Shown: positions 49,505 to 60,225 of the stretch, in pieces
Layout: every line of letters starts with the position of its first letter
How positions within the stretch are numbered: the first letter of the stretch is position 1
The notes under the pieces: model-generated
Told to the model about the DNA's origin: nothing
Seen by the model: the letters and a program-made list of their open reading frames with translations, nothing else
Databases searched by the model: none
Made by a program: the position numbers and the translations under genes
From: Scalesia atractyloides
Taxonomy: Eukaryota; Streptophyta; Magnoliopsida; Asterales; Asteraceae
Direction of reading: 5' to 3'
Assembly: GCA_947069175.1 (NCBI GenBank)
Contig: CAMTDV010000015.1
Location: 24,258,249 to 24,322,248 of the forward strand
Length of the DNA stretch: 64,000 nt

Positions 49505-49945
49505 TGTGTTTTCTATGCGCTGAGTGAGGTTCGAACTCGAGACCTCTCGTATACATGCACGCAGCTCTACCAACTGAGCTACGTGTCTAACCCGAAATAT
49601 TCTCTGTTTTAATATTATATATATATATATACTATTTAACTTTAACCTTATTTAGTTTATATCAAAAATGATTTAATATGGCCGAACCGGCTTCAGAGAC
49701 CCGGAGTCGAACTCGGGACGTTCGGTTCGAGTGCGCACAACCCAACCAGTTGGGCTGTGTGTCTAATCTGTTTAATTACTGGATTATATTCCTCTTATGT
49801 ATATACCGTGATTTGATCTGATTAGGTTTTAAAAAATGTTGGTTTTATTTCTGAAAGTCGGTAACGTGTGCGATTCGAACTCGGGACGTGCATGTTGTAT
49901 TTGCACACAGTCCACCGCTGGACTGTGTGTCAAACCTGGTTAAAT
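49505..49945 (-). repeat. Three tandem tRNA-like modules in the Gypsy 3' LTR
   Basis: Minus-strand modules at about 49510-49590, 49690-49775 and 49865-49945. Each has a D-arm-like hairpin (GCTC-AGTTGGTA-GAGC, GCCC-AACTGGTT-GGGT, GTCC-AGCGGT-GGAC) next to GACAC. Each also has a B-box (GTTCGAACC, GTTCGACTC, GTTCGAATC), and the second and third share CGTCCCGAGTTCGA. The first has an exact A-box, TAGCTCAGTTGG. Acceptor and anticodon stems pair poorly, so these are not functional tRNA genes by eye. Confidence 0.7.
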
Positions 49946-50525
49946 ATCCGTTTTTAATTATACTAATACACGTTTTCATCTTCGTCTTCTTCGTTTAAAA
50001 ATTACAGAACAGTGAAATCCGACTGTTCTGGTTAATCGATCACAACTTATACTTGTTTGAAATGGAAAGAAGATTAAGTGATATGGTATACCAAGAGGGA
50101 GCGTTTTCTTCAGATTCCGGCAGTGTTCGTCGGCTCTGATTTGCGATTGCCGGCTGAGCGAACTGAATTAACAGTTTCCATTATTGTGTTGAGAAATTAA
50201 GTTACTAAGTAAGAGATAGCAAGAGGGTTTAGATGATTATACCGATCGACAGTGAGGCTTCGGTTTTCCAGTGATATTCCGACGAGTGCGGGGATTTCCG
50301 GCAACGTTATCTGAGACAGACTCTGGTTGAATGATTAAGGTTAATACATGCCGAATAATGGATTACAAAAAAAGAGTTGAGAATTATACCGATTAGGAGT
50401 AAAGTATCGGTTTTCCGGTGGAATTCCGGCGAATGCGAAAATCTCCGGTGACGTGTTTTGGAAGGAATAAAGCTTCGGAAACGAACGTGGTTCTGAGCGA
50501 AAGGTTTTCAGGAAGTTCAAGTGGG

Positions 50526-50533
50526 TATTTATA
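50526..50533 (-). promoter_or_regulatory. TATA box, left Gypsy LTR
   Basis: TATAAATA on the minus strand. The matching box in the right LTR is at 58580-58587, which would drive the element. Confidence 0.6.
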
Positions 50534-50799
50534 GTGGAAACAGGCTGAATTGGGTTTGAATTGAGGTCAAAGTTCGCGATTAAAGATTTACGACGGTTAT
50601 GACTGGAATTGAGTGCCGGCATCGGTCATAACTGATGTCGAAATCAGTTATATGCGTTTCAGTCAAGGAGGATAGCCAAAATCGCGGAAATGTCGGTTTT
50701 TCTGGTGAGTGCGAGTTTTGGGCGCGCTGATTCACAGATTTTGACTTTCGGTTTTATTATAATGTTATTTGTTTCAGTATTAAACACAAACGAAGTGTG

Positions 50800-50873
50800 T
50801 GGCGGAGCGGTGTGTTGTGTGTTTGTGCTTGCGGGTGACCCGGGTTGGAAACCCGGCGTCTCCATTTTATTTT
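50800..50873 (+). repeat. Fourth tRNA-like module, opposite orientation
   Basis: GTGGCGGAGCGGTGTG (A-box-like), then CCGGGTTGGAAACCCGG (a perfect 5-bp T-stem) and GCGTCTCCA. The right LTR copy at about 58853-58918 has the canonical loop TTCGAAA. Confidence 0.55.
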
Positions 50874-51046
50874 TTATTCACTATTTATTATTATTTATAA
50901 ATTATGGTTTTTAAATTCTAATATATTTATTAATTATGTAGTGTTTAAAATTAATCTGAATAATAAATACGCAACGAAACTTATAACTGATTATTGATTA
51001 ATAAAACGAAGCGGGTTTTGAAACCCGTTTTTCGACGAATGTTACA

Positions 51047-51080
51047 GTATCCCCTACTTTTAGAAATTTCGTCCCGAAAT
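51047..51080 (-). promoter_or_regulatory. Polypurine tract of the Gypsy element
   Basis: On the minus strand AAAAGTAGGGGATAC runs straight into the LTR start TGTAACATTC. Confidence 0.75.
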
Positions 51081-53086
51081 TTAAGTAGTAGTGGTAACAG
51101 GAAAAAGATGCGGGTATTTTTCGCGCATTGAGTCTTCCCGTTCCCAAGTAAACTCAGGTCCTCGTTTTGACTCCCAACGTACCCTGACAATTGGAATACG
51201 ACTTCGTCTTAAACGCTTCTCTCCGAAGTCCATGATTTCTACCGGTCTTTCAACGAAGTGCATAGATTCATCGACTTGAATGTCTTCTAGATGAATATGG
51301 AGGTTTTCATCGGCGAGGCACTTTTTCAAGTTTGATACGTGGAATGTGGGATGAATTCTGTTGAGCTCTTCTGGTAGGTCAATCTTGTATGCTACAGGAC
51401 CTACTCTTTCGAGTATCTTGAAAGGTCCTACGTAGCGTGGTGCTAGCTTTCCCTTCTGGCCAAAACGAGCCACTCCCTTCCACGGTGATACTTTTAAAAG
51501 TACTTGATCACCAATGTCAAACTCCAAGGGCTTTCGTCGTTTGTCTGCATAACTCTTTTGACGACTTTGAGCCGCTAGAAGATTGTTTCGAATTTGAAGG
51601 ATCTTGTCGGTTGTTTCTTGAATTAATTCCGGACCGGTGATTTGCGCTTCCCCAATTTTGTGCCAACATACTGGAGATCGGCACTTACGACCATATAAAG
51701 CTTCGAAAGGAGCTATACCGATACTTGAATGATAGCTATTGTTGTATGAAAATTCCACTAATGGTAGGTGAGCGTCCCAGTTCTCTTTGAAGTCTATGAC
51801 ACATGCTCGCAGCATGTCTTCAAGGGTTTGGATGGTGCGTTCAGATTGACCATCAGTTTGAGGATGAAAAGCGGTACTGAGGTCTAATCGTGTACCCAAG
51901 GCGGTTTGTACGGCTCGCCATGTTCGTGAAGTGAAACGACCATCACGGTCTGAAATGATGCGTAATGGTACACCATGACGGCTTACGATCTCGCTGATGT
52001 AGATACGAGCTAACTTCTCGTTCTTGAAGTCCTCGCGAATCGGGATGAAGTGAGATGACTTTGTAAGACGATCGATTATTACCCATATGGTGTCATACCC
52101 ACTGGAGGTGCGAGGTAACCCGGTAATGAAATCCATGGTTATGTTTTCCCACTTCCATACAGGTATTTCGGGTTGGACTAGAAGTCCTGAAGGTCTTTGA
52201 TGTTCAGCTTTTACTTTGGAACATGTAAGGCACTTGGAAACAAAAACAGCGATATCCTTTTTCATGCCAGGCCACCAGTAGGTGTATCGTAGGTCTTGAT
52301 ACATCTTGTCGGCTCCTGGGTGTACAGAGTATCGTGTTTTGTGCGCCTCATTCATGAGGAAATCACGAAGGTCATCGCGATGAGGAATCCATATGCGATT
52401 TAAATAGTATAGAATACCGTCGGATTTGGTTTCGATTTTTAGTTCAGCTCCACACGACAGCTCATCGCGTACGTCATTTTCTGTTACAGAAACATGTTGA
52501 GCTGCTCGTATTCGATCTTTGATGTCGGTTATGATTTGCGAACATAGAAGACGAATGGAGTTCGCATAACCTTTTCTACTGAGCGCATCAGCCACCACGT
52601 TTGCCTTGCCAGGATGATACCGAATTTCACAGTCGTAGTCATTGAGAAATTCGACCCATCTTCGTTGCCTCATATTCCGCTCCTTTTGGTTGAAGATATG
52701 TTGGAGACTCTTGTGGTCAGTGTATATTTCACACTTAGTACCGTAGAGGTAATGTCTCCATATCTTGAGAGCGAACACAACGGCTCTAAGTTCCAGGTCG
52801 TGGGTGGTGTAATTCTTCTCGTGAACCTTGAGTTGCCTAGAATCATAGGCTATCACTTTTCCTCTTTGCATTAATACACAGCCTAGCCCTTGCCCTGATG
52901 CGTCGCAATATACCACAAAGTCATCGCAACCTTCAGGGAGTGTGAGGATAGGTGCGTCACAAAGTTTTTGCTTTAGAGTTTGGAAGGCCTCTTCTTGCTT
53001 AGGTCCCCATATGAAGGGTTTTCCTTTATGAGTCAAGGCCGTGAGTGGGACAGCAATACGAGAAAAATTGGCGATGAAGCGTCGAT
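51081..53086 (-). pseudogene. Gypsy RNase H, integrase and chromodomain-like tail
   Basis: The open part begins MTHKGKPFIWGPKQEEAFQ (53036). RNase H: YCDASGQGLGCVL, DLELRAVVFALKIWRHYLYG, YTDHKSL, ADALSRK. Integrase zinc finger: HPGADKMYQDLRYTYWWPGM, CLTCSKVK. DDE core: MDFITGLP, SDRDGRF and the Glu of SERTIQTLEDML. The C-terminus has RRSRIPIVRVRW, GPEFTWERED and REKYPHLFP, a chromodomain-like end. The stretch up to about 53086 belongs to the RT connection (SFLGLAS...) and is separated by a 1-bp deletion, which puts RNase H and integrase out of frame with RT. Confidence 0.9.
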
Positions 53087-54420
53087 AATACTAGCCAAAC
53101 CGAGAAATGACCTAACTTCGGTAGGGGTACGTGGCGCTTGCCATTCCTGCACTGCCTTGATTTTTGAAGGATCAACATGAATTCCCTTGTCGTTGACGAC
53201 ATGTCCAAGGAATTGTACTTCTCCTAACCAGAATTCACATTTTGAGAACTTAGCTTAGAGCATTTCAGTCCTTAAAAGTGTCAGGATGAGTCGAAGGTGT
53301 CGCTCATGATCGGATTTAGACTTGGAGTAGATAAGGATGTCGTCGATGAAGACTATGACGAAATGGTCGAGGTAGGGTTTGCATACCCTATTCATTAGAT
53401 CCATGAAGAGAGTGGGGGCGTTGGTTAAACCGAAAGGCATGACCATGAACTCGTAATGACCATAACGAGTCCGGAAAGCGGTTTTTGGGATATCTTCTTC
53501 GTGCACTCTGAGCTGATGATAACCAAAACGAAGGTCGATTTTTGAAAAGCAGGTGGCGCCTTGAAGTTGGTCTAGGAGGTTATCGATGCGAGGTAGTGGA
53601 TAGCTATTTTTAACCGTTAACTTGTTGAGTTCTCTATAATCAATGCACATGCGAAACGTTCCATCTTTCTTCTTCACAAAGAGAACAGGTGCACCCCAAG
53701 GCGAGGAGCTAGGACGTATGAATCCTTTGTCAGTCAGCTCTTGCAGTTGACTGGCCAGCTCTTGCATTTCGGATGGGGCTAACCTATAAGGAGATTTTGC
53801 GACTGGTGTAGCGCCAGGTACAAGATCGATGCGGAATTCGACTTCTCTCACAAATGGAAGTCCTGAAATATCGTCAGGAAAGACTTGTGGGAATTCTTTC
53901 ACAACTGGGATATCTTCGAGTTTCCTTTCCTTGTTTCCCTTTTTGACGACGTGAGTTAGGAATGCGACATAGTTCTTGCGGAGATATCTTCGGGTTTGAA
54001 GGCAGGACATTAGTTTGAGTCCTTTCGAAGGGGTTTCCCCGAAAATACGTAGGGTCTGATCGTCCGTGAGAGGAATGCAAATGAACTTTTCGTGGCACAC
54101 CACTTCTGCGTTATGCTGGCTGAGCCAGTCCATACCAATTATAACATCGAAACTTCCCAACTTCATAGGAATAAGGTCAATTGTAAAATCGTGATCGTTT
54201 AGGGTGAGGGTACAATTTCGTATAATAGAATCTAGTGAAACGGGTTTTCCGTCAGCAACTTCCACAGTTAGAGACTCTATGAGATTAACACGAGGTTGGT
54301 CGAGGATAGGTTCGAATTCCAAGGACACAAAGCTTTTATCCGCGCCAGTAACGAATAATATGGATGCATAACTACCATTGATGAGAAACGTACCGTTGAC
54401 CACGTTGTTGTCAGCCCTAG
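53087..54420 (-). pseudogene. Gypsy protease and reverse transcriptase
   Basis: Protease: the active-site triplet region reads FVTGADKSFVS where DTGA is expected, so the catalytic Asp is changed to Val. RT: FRMCIDYRELNKLT, YPLPRIDNLLDQLQG, KIDLRFGYHQLRV, FGLTNAPTLFMDLMN and the catalytic FIDDILIYSK. A stop at about 53253-53255 replaces the Tyr of a conserved LYAKFSKCEFWL. Gag is separated by an in-frame TAG at 54422-54424. Confidence 0.9.
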
Positions 54421-55753
54421 CCTAGTTGGCATTGATGTTGAAAGCTCTTCCTCTGGCAGGTGGAGGAGCTTGGTTAGCTTGGTTTACCGGGTTTGCTTGA
54501 GCTTGGGCATGGATGATGTTCACCAAGCGTGGACAAGTGTTCCTGAAGTGGTTTGGGTCCCCACAGTTGTAACAAGCTCGCATGGGTTGCATCATGGGGT
54601 AGTTGGGTTGGTAGTAAGTTTGGGCTGCGTGTGGTGCAGGTGGTAGAAGTAAGGGTTGTTGGGCTTGACCCACTATCTGATGGTGGGTTTGGGTTGGGGG
54701 TTGATTGCGGTTCATTCTTTGAAGAGTACGACAGGTTTGGATGGTGTGACTCGCACGACCACAGCTTGTGCAATGTTGGCAGGGGTTTTCGGGAGGGTGA
54801 TGGTATTGACAGCGGTTGCATTTTGGGTGTGGGCCGGTGTATGGCTTTTTGAATGGTACCGCTGAAGGAGCAATTTGGGTGATTGGTGCAGCAGTGATAG
54901 GAGGGTTGGTTTGAGTGACAGCAAAATTCTTGCCATTACGTTTCCTCTTACCAGCAAACCTTGAGGATGAGACTGGGTGGTTTGTAGTTGAGGTCTCTAT
55001 GGGTGCTTTCTTCTTTTCATCTTTGAATTTGCTGTTTCGAATGCGATTTTCAGTGAGTTCTGTAGCTAACTCCATCGCGGCTTCAAGTGTTGCAGGCGAA
55101 GTGCTTAAAACCGAGTCTTGAATTTTCGAGGGAAGACCTCGAATGTAATGTTCAACCAAGCGGTACACGGGGGTGAACAAATTAGGGATCATCTGGTTTA
55201 GCTCGAGAAATCTCTTATTATAGGAAGTGTGATCTCCTTCCTTTTGTTTCAGTGAGTGGAATTAGTCTTCCAGCTTTTTGATTTCGCTTCTAGGACAGAA
55301 GCGTCTTGTCATGAGTTCCCTTAACTCTTCCCATGTTAAGGCCATGGCATCCTCAACTCCTCGCTTACCTTTTTCCGTGTTCCACCAGGTAAGGGCTACC
55401 CCAAACAGTCTTCCTGTTGCATAACGTACCTTACGGTCCTCGGGACAATCGCAATTGAGGAAAGTGTTCTCCATTTCTTCAAACCAGTGAAGGAGGGCGG
55501 TAACACCTTCGGTCCCTTCATACTTTGGGGGATCGCAAGATTTGAAGTGTTTGTAGGAGCACTTTTTGGAAGGAGGGTTGGCGACGCTCTGGTCTTCTTG
55601 ATTGGGAGGGTTGATGGGATTTGCGGTGAGAGCTTGTTGAACTTGAATCACGATGTCAGGAAGCACTGCGGCCATTTGTTTAGCAATTTGTGTGGCCAAG
55701 CGTTCATTTGATCTTCCTGACTTTCTACCTCCACGTAGTTGCCTAGCCGACAT
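54421..55753 (-). pseudogene. Gypsy gag
   Basis: The likely start is MSARQLRGGRK at 55753, as in the sister element; an upstream ATG at 55765 adds four residues. The capsid region has CSYKHFKSCDPPKYEG, RKVRYATGRL, ALTWWNTEKGKRG and FCPRSEIKKLED. An in-frame TAA at about 55262 splits it. The rest continues NLFTPVYRLVEHYIRGLP. A Cys/His-rich segment and the knuckle CYNCGDPNHFRNTCP (about 54550) follow. It ends FNINAN. Confidence 0.9.
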
Positions 55754-56546
55754 CCACAGGAACATATATAGGAAGATTGTGAGTTTAAGAATTTTCTAGG
55801 TGTCATGTGTCGTAAAAAGAATGAAAAATAATATAACTGACAATAATTTAACTACGTCCATAGGATGTCTTGGGTTTGCTCATGTTTGGGCCTCCAATGT
55901 CCCCCATACCATCGCCTGTGTAGTCATGTGGGCCCCATGACTATTGGGCTTGGTAGGATTCACATTGGTGTTGGCGGATTAACACTCGCATCACCCGAAT
56001 GAAAAATCGTAAAATATGATTGCGAGATGTATGGTAGGAGGGTGTCCAGGTGTGGACACAATGACAACTCAAAGTGGGGTTAGCTCACACGACGTTTTGT
56101 ATAGCATGCTTTGGCCTAATAGGTCCTTCGTACTCTCATCGTTAGTCCCCAGGTAGGCAAACTGGTCCTTTATTTTGGATTTATACGAATGCCAAGCCTA
56201 TACAGGACGTTCCGACTACCGGTACTCGTACCCTTCCAGTTACTACATGCCCGTCATGAGAACTCACTTTGATGTGATTTGAAAAATAAAAAAATCATTG
56301 CAAAAATCATGGGAATCGTGAGGTGTGTGCTCTCATGGATATGATATGTTATGAGGATATGATTCATGATGAGCATTGCATAATAACATGTATTTGTGAG
56401 CGTGCTTGCATAACATTGAGTGTGAAAATAAACAAACATTTAAACATCATGAATTTTGCATGTAACGCATAAACAATTAAAATTTAATCAACTATAGTAT
56501 AGGCTCTAAGGGTCTAATAACCTATCCTATATCCCTATAGTCACAA
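55754..56546 (-). other. Leader of the full-length Gypsy element
   Basis: Untranslated. Block 56100-56260 is conserved with 30140-30300 of the truncated relative. Confidence 0.7.
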
Positions 56547-56559
56547 GCTCTGATACCAA
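56547..56559 (-). promoter_or_regulatory. Primer binding site of the Gypsy element
   Basis: The minus strand reads TTGGTATCAGAGC, the exact tRNA-iMet complement, 2 bp from the LTR. Confidence 0.9.
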
Positions 56560-56561
56560 TC

Positions 56562-59098
56562 TGTCACACCCCGACCTGCAGCGGAATAAAAGTCGGGGCA
56601 TAATTGGGTTATCACCAAAGCTCATGATGTTTACTAAGATGTTTCATATTTATTAAATTCAAATTACAACTTAAATATCCAAAACAAAATTCATACAATT
56701 ACAAGAAAATAAAACTACATAATTTTTCCAAGGCATAAACTTGTTTATTCTTCTAGGCCTTCCTAAGTGTTTCCTGTCTCAGCTGGATCACCTGTATCAT
56801 GTGTAAAACGGGGAATATTTTGGGTCAACAAAAGTTGGCGAATGAACCTTGATAAAACATTTTTACTAATTTCTTGTTTTATTTAATAAAGAAAATTCGT
56901 GCAATAATCACATGTGAGCAAACATATATAGATAAACAATCACAAACTACTTTGGATGAGTATATGACATGAATGATGATGTATGTGAGATCAAGGCTCA
57001 ATCAAACGGAGCCGATCTAATGAGGCTCCTGATGCTCAACCCGTATCCCACGGGGAACTGATGGGCCTAATGAAATGCGTGCACTGAAAATGATAAATCC
57101 AATCTACATATAATTCACACAACAATTGATACACATTTGATATATATTTGGTCACGGATATGATGTATGCACAAGTGTTTAAATAAAATAAAAGAATTAT
57201 ACGATACATGATACACCCCAAAACATGATTAAAACGGGGAATTGGTAGAGATTCACTCACAGTGGATGCGTTTCTTGATGACGATGAATGCGCACGAATA
57301 TTTTGACTCAACCGACGAGGGAAAATTAACCTAAAATAATAACGAAATGATTCGGTAAATAAATAAATTTTATTTGAGATTAATATTTTTAATTAGTGCT
57401 CTTAATGGGTTTGTTAGATTTATTTTTGTGAGTTTAAGGAAATTTTCTAACTTTAAGAATCTTATTTTTAAGTATTTTTAAATGATTTTTCAATTAAATA
57501 AATAAATAAAAAGAAATAAAAAGTTGACTTTTTGACCGTTGACCGTTGACCGGGTCTGACTGTGTTTTCTATGCGCTGAGTGAGGTTTGAACTCGAGACC
57601 TCTCGTATACATGCACGCAGCTCTACCAACTGAGCTACGTGTCTAACCCGAAATATTCTCTGTTTTAATTATATATATATATATACTATTTAACTTTAAC
57701 CTTATTTAGTTTATATAAAAAATGATTTAATATGGCCGAACCGGCTTCAGAGACCCGGAGTCGAACTCGGGACGTTCGGTTCGAGTGCGCACAGCCCAAC
57801 CAGTTGGGCTGTGTGTCTAATCTGTTTAATTACTGGATTATATTCCTCTTATGTATATACCGTGATTTGATCTGATTAGGTTTTAAAAAATGTTGGTTTT
57901 ATTTCTGAAAGTCGGTAACGTGTGCGATTCGAACTCGGGACGTGCATGCTGTATTTGCACACAGTCCACCGCTGGACTGTGTGTCAAACCCGGTTAAATA
58001 TCCGTTTTTAATTATACTAATACACGTTTTCATCTTCGTCTTCTTCGTTTAAAAATTACAGAACAGTGAAATCCGACTGTTCTGGTTAATCGATCACAAC
58101 TTATACTTGTTTGAAATGGAAAGAAGATTAAGTGATATGGTATACCAAGAGGGAGCGTTTTCTTCAGATTCCGACAGTGTTCGTCGGCTCTGATTTGCGA
58201 TTTCCGGCTGAGCGAACTGAATTAACAGTTTCGATTATTGTGTTGAGCAATTAAGTTACTAAGCAAGAGATAGCAAGAGGGTTTAGATGATTATACCGAT
58301 CGACAGTGAGGCTTCAGTTTTCCAGTGATATTCCGACGAGTGCGGGGATTTCCGGCAACGTTGTCTGAGACAGACTCTGGTTGAATGATTAAGGTTAATA
58401 CATGCCGAATAATGGATTACAAAAAAAGAGTTGAGAATTATACCAATTAGGAATAAAGTCTCGGTTTTTCGGTGGAATTCCGGCGAATGCAAAAATCTCC
58501 GGCGACGTGTTTTGGAAGGAATAAAGCTTCGGAAACGAACGTGGTTCTGAGCGAAAGGTTTTCAGGAAGTTCAAGTGGGTATTTATAGTGGAAACAGGCT
58601 GAATTGGGTTTGAATTGAGGTCAAAGTTCGCGATTAAAGATTTACGACGGTTATGACTGGAATTGAGTGCCGGCATCGGTCATAACTGATGTCGAAATCA
58701 GTTATATGCGTTTCAGTCAAGGAGGATAGCCAAAATCGCGGAAATGTCGGTTTTTCTGGTGAGTGCGAGTTTTGGGCGCGCTGATTCACAGATTTTGACT
58801 TTCGGTTTTATTATAATGTTATTTGTTTCAGTATTAAACACAAATGAAGTGTGTGGTGGAGCGGTGTGTTGTGTGTTTGTGCTTGCGGGTGACCCGGGTT
58901 CGAAACCCAGCGTCTCCATTTTATTTTTTATTCACAATTTATTATTATTTATAAATTATGGTTTTTAAATTCTAATATATTTATTAATTATGTAGTGTTA
59001 AAATTAATCTGAATAATAAATACGCAACGAAACTTAGAACTGATTATTGATTAATAAACGAAGCGGGTTTTGAAACCCGTTTTTCGATGAATGTTACA
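56562..59098 (-). repeat. 5' LTR of the full-length Gypsy element
   Basis: Nearly identical to 48506-51046. The tRNA-like modules lie at about 57565-57648, 57745-57830 and 57920-58002. In the second, the D-stem is perfect here (GCCC/GGGC) but imperfect in the other copy. TATAAATA on the minus strand is at 58580-58587. Confidence 0.9.
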
Positions 59099-60156
59099 AT
59101 GGTGGCTAACGAACCTCAGATTTGTTCGGGTTCACCTTTGTTCGGCTCAGGTTATAAAGGAACAAGCAGGCGTGTCTTGGTTCGGGTCAACAGTCAACCG
59201 GGTCAGCTTCGGTATCACGTGTCGACTCGGTCAAACCGGGTCAAATCAGTCAACATAGTCAAACACGGTTAAAGGCAGGTCAAACCTGGTCAAACCAGTC
59301 AACGCGACTCGGTAAATAATTATTTACGACGCGAATAATTATATTACATTAGTTGTAAATATCGTATGATCTTGAAACCGAGCTCGACCCGACCCGCTAA
59401 CAACTTTATATCATCAATTTTAAAGAAACTAATTATATAGATTATTTCGTAGCTCGACCCATTTTATACGAAGATTGTCCGTGTATGATTTAACATACGT
59501 ATTTCAAACTTGACACGTTGGCGTTATTATTATTTGAACATCGATCATATAGTATATTGTGTTGCGTGGTAATGGCGTGTTTGAAAATATTGTGTTTTGA
59601 CAAAATAACAACAACTTGAATTGTCGGGTTATTCCAAAAACAGAGGAAACTCTGTCCGTTTTTTTTAAAACCCGGTAATACGAAACGTAATTATATTTGA
59701 AAAACAACGCCTATCGGATTCAAGTATTTCTTATCAAATAAATATAGATGTATATTTATTTTTACGACGTTTATAACACATGACCCGGATTTGTAACATT
59801 TCAACACATACGTGATACTAGTTAACATAACTCGAGAACTTGTATCAAATAAATATAATTATGTATATCTATTTCAAAAACACCAAAAATTTGAATAACT
59901 TCGATACCCTTATAAATAAATATAACGTTTATACTTATTTCAAATGTCGATAACTTCGCACACTTTTATAAAATATAAATGTAAAGGTTTATATTTATTT
60001 CAAAACAACAACGATTCGGAATTCACACTTAAACGTTTAGTAGTCGAAAATCATATTAATAAATATAATTGTTTATATTTATTTCAATCATTTAGAATCC
60101 AAATATTCTTATAGAATGAATATAGTTTTAATATTCGTCTCAAACGACAAGTTCTC

Positions 60157-60225
<69 letters not shown>

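Larger units (their letters stand above)
48506..51046 (-). repeat. 3' LTR of the full-length Gypsy element
   Basis: A TATATTTATA-type promoter reads TATAAATA on the minus strand (50526-50533). It contains three tRNA-like modules (49505-49945) and one opposite (about 50800-50870). Two roughly 130-bp related blocks with TTATACCGAT and TTCCGGCGA words lie at about 50235-50460. Confidence 0.9.
48506..59098 (-). mobile_element. Full-length Ty3/Gypsy (chromovirus, Tekay-like) element
   Basis: LTRs are 48506-51046 and 56562-59098 (2541 and 2537 bp), starting TGTCACACCCC and ending GAATGTTACA on the plus strand. Target copies are GTGGT (48501-48505) and ATGGT (59099-59103), 4 of 5 alike. Gene order on the minus strand is PBS, leader, gag, PR, RT, RNase H, INT with a chromodomain-like tail, PPT. 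The LTRs look nearly identical, so insertion is fairly recent, yet the coding region has three nonsense changes and at least one frameshift, so it is not autonomous. Confidence 0.92.

Noticed and set aside
49510..49590. A functional tRNA gene on the minus strand
   Set aside because: The A-box and B-box are good, but acceptor and anticodon stems do not pair, and the unit is repeated inside an LTR. I list it as tRNA-like only.
43456..60220. IYIYIY-type peptides
   Set aside because: Translations of the TA microsatellite, not genes.
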